Shown: positions 61,101-64,000 of the stretch, piece by piece
How positions within the stretch are numbered: the stretch's first letter is position 1
How the letters are laid out: each line of letters begins with the position of its first letter
Translations under genes and position numbers: made by a program
The notes under the pieces: generated by a model
The model's database searches: none
Told to the model about the DNA's origin: nothing
The model's input: only the letters and a program-made list of their open reading frames with translations
Assembly: GCA_902798285.1 (NCBI GenBank)
Contig: CADBVZ010000005.1
Coordinates: forward strand, 123,806 to 187,805
Direction of reading: 5' to 3'
From: an uncultured Prevotella sp.
GTDB taxonomy: Bacteria > Bacteroidota > Bacteroidia > Bacteroidales > Bacteroidaceae
Length of the DNA stretch: 64,000 nucleotides

Positions 61101-61652
61101 GACAGTGGTATCAATGCCTCAGGTAGTAGCATCGGACATGACCTGGAGCTTGTCATCGATGGCGAGTTATCGAGGACGTATAATCTCAATGACTATTTCA
61201 CTTACGACTTTGGCGACTATCGTAGTGGAAAGGTGGGTTTCAGTATCCCAGAACTCAGCGAGGGTGAGCATCGTCTGCGCTTCAAGGCTTGGGATGTGCT
61301 GAATAACTCTACGACCTCTGAGTTGGTGTTTAACGTGGTGAAGGGCTTGGAGTCCGACAAATTTAGTGTGGTTTGTACTAAGAACCCCGCCACAGAGAGC
61401 ACCTCGTTTGTCGTTACTCACGATCTTGTGGGTAGTGAAATCAGTATCACACTCGATGTCTTCGACCTCTCAGGCCGTCAGCTGTGGCATCATACAGAGT
61501 CTGGCTTGGCCACTGAGAATACCTATATTATCGACTGGGATCTGCGTATTGATGGTGGTTCGCGTATGCAAACGGGCGTCTATCTCTGTCGTTTCCAACT
61601 CGATGGTGGTAATTATAAGACCGTTAAATTGATCGTGTTAAGCAATAATTAA
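58116..61652 (+). CDS. porU: Type IX secretion system sortase PorU
   Basis: A 1178-residue exported protein with a gingipain-like C25 cysteine-peptidase domain. A GTG at 58116 gives a proper signal peptide (about KRFYRLIISFILLLLCPLAEA then Q); a TTG at 58071 would put 15 extra residues before it. In the peptidase domain, MMNYCGHGAPYAF holds the catalytic histidine and LPLWVTASCDIMPFD the cysteine. C-terminal beta domains end in VYLCRFQLDGGNYKTVKLIV, itself a T9SS sorting-like tail. PorU removes the C-terminal signal of T9SS cargo at the cell surface, working with PorV encoded next. Confidence 0.92.
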   Translation: MKRFYRLIISFILLLLCPLAEAQVYVDLTAQQVRIDSLLPVFSWQKSLGVNYTDSVYHVSIDYPEFIDMSVDDIRRYHIITSEPLPTMPSVHQSIGVVRKQGVLDVSFVPLVYRHGKYQKLVSFKLNVSAIPRSPKAGTRSMTRGASDRYADHSVLRDGIWVKIRIPESGFYQLTEALVRKAGFTDISRVKIYGYGGALQPEKLTGDYLLATDDLQEMATCNVDGKRIFYGTGPVTWTSKDTLQRSRNPYSDYGYYFLTESDGAPLTVEATQLVSAHYPAPNDYHSLYEVDDYAWYHGGRNLYDKTLFTIGNPQTYTLKSTGSKGKLAINLTCDGSFGATVEVNGTMVGSITYNITLDGYTKAAEQTWTYPLENLQAENTVRITQTSGANVRLDWIDLYHEEPNALPDFQTASLPEPEYVYQITNQDHHADEAVDMVIIIPTYQKWVAQAERIKSHHEQQDGLRVRIVPADELFNEFSSGTPDATAYRRYLKMLYDRASTETDMPRYLLLFGDGAWDNRMRCSEWNGYDPDDFLLCYESDNSFSAINCFVSDDFFCLLDDEEEIRHLSGSSYTYQGKPDVAVGRFPVRTVDEAKNLVDKTLAYAHNEEAGAWQNTICMMGDDGNGNAHMATADKVATLVETNYSGYQLKKIYWDAYTRVSSSTGYSYPDVTRLIKQQMEDGALMMNYCGHGAPYAFSHELVMKLADFEESVTKRLPLWVTASCDIMPFDGQEDNIGEVVMLNKRGGGVAFFGTTRTVYASYNEAMNLAFTNYVLSPEYTIGEAVRKAKCDLVSQGQDTTPNKLQYTLLGDPALSLATPQAQVVVDSINGRPATSVQELSAGSVVSVCGHVEQGGTWASGFNGIITATVRDAEETIVCKLNNTAADGADEPFVYKDRTKTLYNGSDSIVAGAFRLTFAIPKDISYTDGTGLMTLYAINSDKTLTLHGENDSFVLTAGSGVQTDSIGPSIYCYLNAKTFTNGDKVNATPYFMAELYDDSGINASGSSIGHDLELVIDGELSRTYNLNDYFTYDFGDYRSGKVGFSIPELSEGEHRLRFKAWDVLNNSTTSELVFNVVKGLESDKFSVVCTKNPATESTSFVVTHDLVGSEISITLDVFDLSGRQLWHHTESGLATENTYIIDWDLRIDGGSRMQTGVYLCRFQLDGGNYKTVKLIVLSNN

Positions 61653-61675
61653 TAAGGTATATACGTTATAAATAT

Positions 61676-62830
61676 ATGAAGATAAAATCCTTGATATTGG
61701 CGCTGGTGCTTGTGCCCATGCAATGGGCACAAGCCCAGGACGATAAAAACGTGATGTTCAATCCCGTTGATCATGCCGTTGTTTCGCAGACTATCGCCCC
61801 TGATGCCCGTTCTGCAGGTATGGGCGATGTTGGTGCTGCCACCGATCCTGATGTGAACTCTCAGTATTGGAATCCCGCCAAGTATCCCTTCTGTATCAGT
61901 CGTGCTGGTATAGCCCTGAACTATACCCCTTGGCTTCGTCAAATCGTTAACGACATCGATCTGGCCTATTTGGCTGGATATTATCGTATTGGCGATTATT
62001 CTGCCATTTCTGGTTCTTTGCGCTATTTCTCTTTGGGTGAGGTGTTTGCCGATGATGGCATGAGCGTTCGTCCCTATGAGATGTCTTTCGATGTGGCCTA
62101 CTCATTGATGCTGAGCGAGAAACTCTCCTTGGCTGCTGCCATCCGCTGGATTTACAGCGATCTGCGCTATGACTACAGCGAGGACTCGAAGCCCGCCTCT
62201 GCCTTTGCTGCCGATCTGGCGATGTATTATAATAATTATCTGATGATGGGTAGTCGTGAGTGCCAGTTGGGCTTTGGCGTCAATATGTCGAACATAGGTA
62301 GTAAGATATCCTATTATGGCGATGAGGAAAGTCAGTTCCTGCCTGCCAATCTCCGTTTGGGTGCCTCGCTGATGATTCCTGTCGATGAGTACAACCGTTT
62401 CTCTATTTCTGCCGATGCCAATAAACTGCTCGTGCCCACGGTACCTCGTCAGGAGGAAGGCGAGTCGAATAGCGATTATCAGGATCGTGTGCGTCGTGAG
62501 TATAGCGATATCAGTGCCATCAGCGGTATCTTCAAGAGCTTTACCGATGCTCCTGGTGGATTCAAGGAGGAACTTGAGGAAATACAGTGGAGCATAGGTG
62601 CTGAGTATGTCTACCACGATCAGTTCTCGCTTCGTGCGGGATATCATCATCAGAGTGAGTCGAAGGGTAATCTGAAGTACTTTACCGTTGGTGGTGGATT
62701 CCGTATGAGTGTGTTCTCACTCGATGTGGGCTATGTCATCTCAACGGCTCGCTCGAATCCGCTTGATCAGACATTGCGTTTCACCCTAGCCTTCGATATG
62801 GATGGCATCAAGGATTTGTTTAAGAAGTAA
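61676..62830 (+). CDS. porV: Type IX secretion system outer-membrane protein PorV (LptO)
   Basis: A 384-residue beta-barrel protein of the FadL-like fold. Signal peptide about 1-21 (VPMQWAQAQ). VSQTIAPDARSAGMGDVGAA and NSQYWNPAKYPFCIS form the conserved PorV/PorP-like N-terminus; the end is a barrel strand region (LDQTLRFTLAFDMD). PorV binds T9SS cargo and shuttles it from the translocon to the PorU attachment complex. It sits 23 bases after porU, the same order as in Porphyromonas gingivalis. Confidence 0.92.
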   Translation: MKIKSLILALVLVPMQWAQAQDDKNVMFNPVDHAVVSQTIAPDARSAGMGDVGAATDPDVNSQYWNPAKYPFCISRAGIALNYTPWLRQIVNDIDLAYLAGYYRIGDYSAISGSLRYFSLGEVFADDGMSVRPYEMSFDVAYSLMLSEKLSLAAAIRWIYSDLRYDYSEDSKPASAFAADLAMYYNNYLMMGSRECQLGFGVNMSNIGSKISYYGDEESQFLPANLRLGASLMIPVDEYNRFSISADANKLLVPTVPRQEEGESNSDYQDRVRREYSDISAISGIFKSFTDAPGGFKEELEEIQWSIGAEYVYHDQFSLRAGYHHQSESKGNLKYFTVGGGFRMSVFSLDVGYVISTARSNPLDQTLRFTLAFDMDGIKDLFKK

Positions 62831-62850
62831 GATTTTAGAATTAAGAGTAT

Positions 62851-63330
62851 ATGAAGATTCGTGTAGGGATGGGCTATGATGTCCATCAGTTAGTAGAAGG
62901 CCGCGACCTTTGGATGGGCGGTATTAAGTTAGAACATAGTAAGGGACTTCTGGGCCATAGTGATGCCGATGTATTGTTGCATGCCATCTGTGATGCCCTG
63001 CTTGGTGCAGCCAACATGCGCGATATTGGTTATCACTTCCCTGATACCGCAGAGTTTACCGATGGTATGGATAGCAAGGTGATTCTGAAGAAGACCATTG
63101 AATTGATTGCCACCAAGGGCTATCGTCTGGGCAATATCGATGCTACTATTTGTGCAGAGCGTCCTAAGATGAATCCCCACATCCCAGAGATGAAGGCTTG
63201 TATGGCTGCTATCTGTGGTTGTGATGAGGACGATATCTCTATTAAGGCCACCACCACCGAAAAGCTCGGCTTCACCGGTCGTGAAGAAGGAATCTCAGCT
63301 TATGCTGTGGTTCTAATCGAAAAAGATTAA
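62851..63330 (+). CDS. ispF: 2-C-methyl-D-erythritol 2,4-cyclodiphosphate synthase
   Basis: A 159-residue MEP-pathway enzyme forming the cyclic diphosphate intermediate of isoprenoid synthesis. RVGMGYDVHQLVEGRDLWMG supplies the zinc-binding DxH, LLGHSDADVLLHAICDALLG the third ligand histidine, and IKATTTEKLGFTGREEGISA the CDP-binding end. Full length. It lies 20 bases after porV, so it shares transcription with the secretion genes. Confidence 0.96.
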   Translation: MKIRVGMGYDVHQLVEGRDLWMGGIKLEHSKGLLGHSDADVLLHAICDALLGAANMRDIGYHFPDTAEFTDGMDSKVILKKTIELIATKGYRLGNIDATICAERPKMNPHIPEMKACMAAICGCDEDDISIKATTTEKLGFTGREEGISAYAVVLIEKD

Positions 63331-63334
63331 TCTA

Positions 63335-63359
63335 GCGTTGCTCTTCTCTCAAGCAACGC
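63335..63359. repeat. Hairpin related to the one at 63414-63443
   Basis: GCGTTGCT (63335-63342) pairs with AGCAACGC (63352-63359). Stem and loop share GTTGCT and GAGAGA-type sequence on the minus strand with the second hairpin 79 bases away. Confidence 0.5.
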
Positions 63360-63377
63360 CAATCTAATCCCCTTTGT

Positions 63378-63399
63378 CCTGCCCGCGTTAGCGGGCAGG
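63378..63399. terminator. GC-rich nine-base-pair hairpin, possible terminator after ispF
   Basis: CCTGCCCGC (63378-63386) pairs perfectly with GCGGGCAGG (63391-63399) around GTTA. It is very stable but not followed by a T run, so its termination role is uncertain. Confidence 0.4.
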
Positions 63400-63413
63400 A
63401 TCATATAAAGAAA

Positions 63414-63443
63414 GATGGTGTTACTCTCTCGAGCAACACCATC
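63414..63443 (-). terminator. Hairpin, probable terminator for minus-strand transcription
   Basis: GATGGTGTT (63414-63422) pairs with AACACCATC (63435-63443). On the minus strand it is followed by TTTCTTT, fitting an intrinsic terminator for an RNA coming from about 63.65 kb. Confidence 0.5.
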
Positions 63444-63484
63444 AAAAAAGCCTATGTTTAACTAAAAATCCTTTTCTTGAAAGA

Positions 63485-63572
63485 AATTTTCAGCTCACAA
63501 GAGCTAAAAATTTGAAAGTTTAAATGGGAGCCTCACGGCGACCACCTGTTATCCCACAGTTGAAAACTTTCT
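63485..63572 (-). ncRNA. Candidate structured small RNA, minus strand
   Basis: Read on the minus strand: GAAAGTTT/AAACTTTC closes an outer stem, TGGGA/TCCCA an inner one, and GCC-GTGA-GGC forms a GNRA-capped tip with a 12-base bulge on one side. It is followed by a second hairpin AGCTC-TTGT-GAGCT flanked by AAATTTT/AAAATTT. The GTGA loop favours this strand. A partial promoter box (CACCTTTG, 63648-63655) lies upstream and a terminator downstream, suggesting a transcript of about 230 bases. I could not match it to tmRNA, RNase P or SRP RNA; 6S RNA is not excluded. Confidence 0.35.
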
Positions 63573-63735
63573 TTTACCAATAACTAAAAACCTAAAACTA
63601 TAAATATTACTACTAACCTAAAACAATCTATTAACCTTTTGACGATGCAAAGGTGACTTAAATCAAGTCATTGTGCGCGCAAACAACAAATATTTATTCT
63701 TTTTTGCATGGTTTTAACATAACTAATTGCATATT

Positions 63736-63769
63736 AATAAGTCGCCTCTGAATCCAGAGACGACTTATT
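63736..63769. terminator. Strong hairpin after the partial minus-strand gene
   Basis: AATAAGTCG (63736-63744) pairs with CGACTTATT (63761-63769), extended by CTCTG/CAGAG around AATC. It lies 19 bases beyond the stop of the partial gene at 63788. Confidence 0.6.
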
Positions 63770-63787
63770 TGTCAAAAGGGATAGATA

Positions 63788-64000
63788 TTATTTCCAAGGA
63801 TTATCGTAGCTTACCGGACCGTTCTCGAGCTTCTGGCATACAATCTCGATCTCCTCGTAATGCTGCTGACCATCTTCCCACTTCTCAACGTAGTTGATGC
63901 AATAGGTGTTGGTACCCTTCAGCTCCTTCATGGCTGCACCGTCTACGGTGTTCACGAACTTCACTGAGAAATTCTTGGGACTTGTGGGGTCGAGCATCCA
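63788..64000 (-). CDS. Protein of unknown function, 5' end outside window
   Basis: Only the C-terminal about 70 residues are visible. They include KFVNTVDGAAMKELKGTN, a probable beta-rich segment YCINYVEKWEDGQQHY, and end VSYDNPWK. I do not recognise the family. The stop at 63788-63790 is followed by a strong hairpin. An in-frame ATG at 63997 exists, but the frame stays open to the window edge, so the real start may lie beyond it. Confidence 0.55.
   Translation of the reverse strand, partial: WMLDPTSPKNFSVKFVNTVDGAAMKELKGTNTYCINYVEKWEDGQQHYEEIEIVCQKLENGPVSYDNPWK

Larger units (their letters stand above)
63331..63787. other. 457-base gene-free stretch with multiple stable hairpins
   Basis: Contains two related hairpins (63335-63359 and 63414-63443), a GC-rich hairpin between them (63378-63399), a branched structure at 63485-63572, an AT-rich part to 63640 and a terminator at 63736-63769. 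No convincing open frame. Confidence 0.6.

Noticed and set aside
63331-63787. tmRNA, RNase P RNA or SRP RNA in the gene-free stretch
   Set aside because: I looked for their signature sequences (tRNA-like ends with tag, GAGGAAAGTCC, GGTCAGG...GGAAGG) on both strands and did not find them.

Overview
The window looks like chromosomal DNA of a Bacteroidales bacterium, most likely Prevotella or a close relative (Segatella/Xylanibacter). The evidence is the Bacteroidetes promoter box TAnnTTTG before many genes, often with TTG about 19-20 bases upstream. Type IX secretion genes porU and porV, a BtuG-like corrinoid-binding lipoprotein, a SusC-type-clade receptor and several Bacteroidetes-only families point the same way. 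Coding density is high. I see no rRNA, tRNA, insertion sequence, prophage or CRISPR array.

Layout. 1-1630: end of a CPBP membrane protease, then an ECF sigma factor with a probable anti-sigma protein. 1700-7220 (minus): topA-aroK-speA-argB operon. 7309-10254: a Nudix hydrolase and two carbohydrate esterases on divergent promoters. 10605-14863: GH3-family protein, Ig-like lipoprotein and DUF3108 protein. 14891-18812: histidine acid phosphatase diverging from a secreted CotH protein. 18875-25777: one tightly overlapping operon running from yicC, gmk and nadD into envelope genes (phosphoethanolamine-type transferase, acyltransferase, HAD hydrolase, membrane protein). 25782-30435: GH36 alpha-galactosidase, MntP-like exporter, polytopic membrane protein. 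30465-32305: BtuD/FecE-like ATPase and CobD-like PLP enzyme. 32408-36307: a compact acyl-synthesis operon FabD-ACP-SDR-ACP-KASIII-MBL. 36453-37904: a protein with two nuclease-like domains. 37956-42260: corrinoid-uptake operon btuB-btuG-btuF-like. 42255-45887: thioredoxin-fold lipoprotein and a frameshifted pnp. 45926-54087 (minus): a seven-gene operon of stand-alone adenylation enzyme, GNAT, FkbH-like protein, ACP, AAC(3)-fold acyltransferase, glycosyltransferase-like protein and CotH lipoprotein. 54526-57373: rplM-rpsI-rpsB-tsf. 57463-63330: FAH-family hydrolase, porU, porV, ispF. 63331-64000: a gene-free stretch with stable hairpins and a partial unknown gene.

How it works together. Two carrier-protein operons are the best candidates for undescribed chemistry. 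One has the genes to make and reduce a short beta-ketoacyl-ACP. The other has the genes to load an amino-acid or glyceryl-like unit on a carrier and pass it to a sugar or surface acceptor. Corrinoid capture and import are split between two loci. PorU/PorV form part of the secretion route that the CotH protein at 16.3 kb probably uses.

Other points of note are a family of 22-base-period palindromic repeats at three sites, one lying in frame inside an acyltransferase; a deletion of about 41 bases breaking pnp; a long structured leader on rplM; a terminator nested inside a promoter at 57.4 kb; and a candidate structured RNA at 63.5 kb. All functions come from reading motifs and context; no database search was run.
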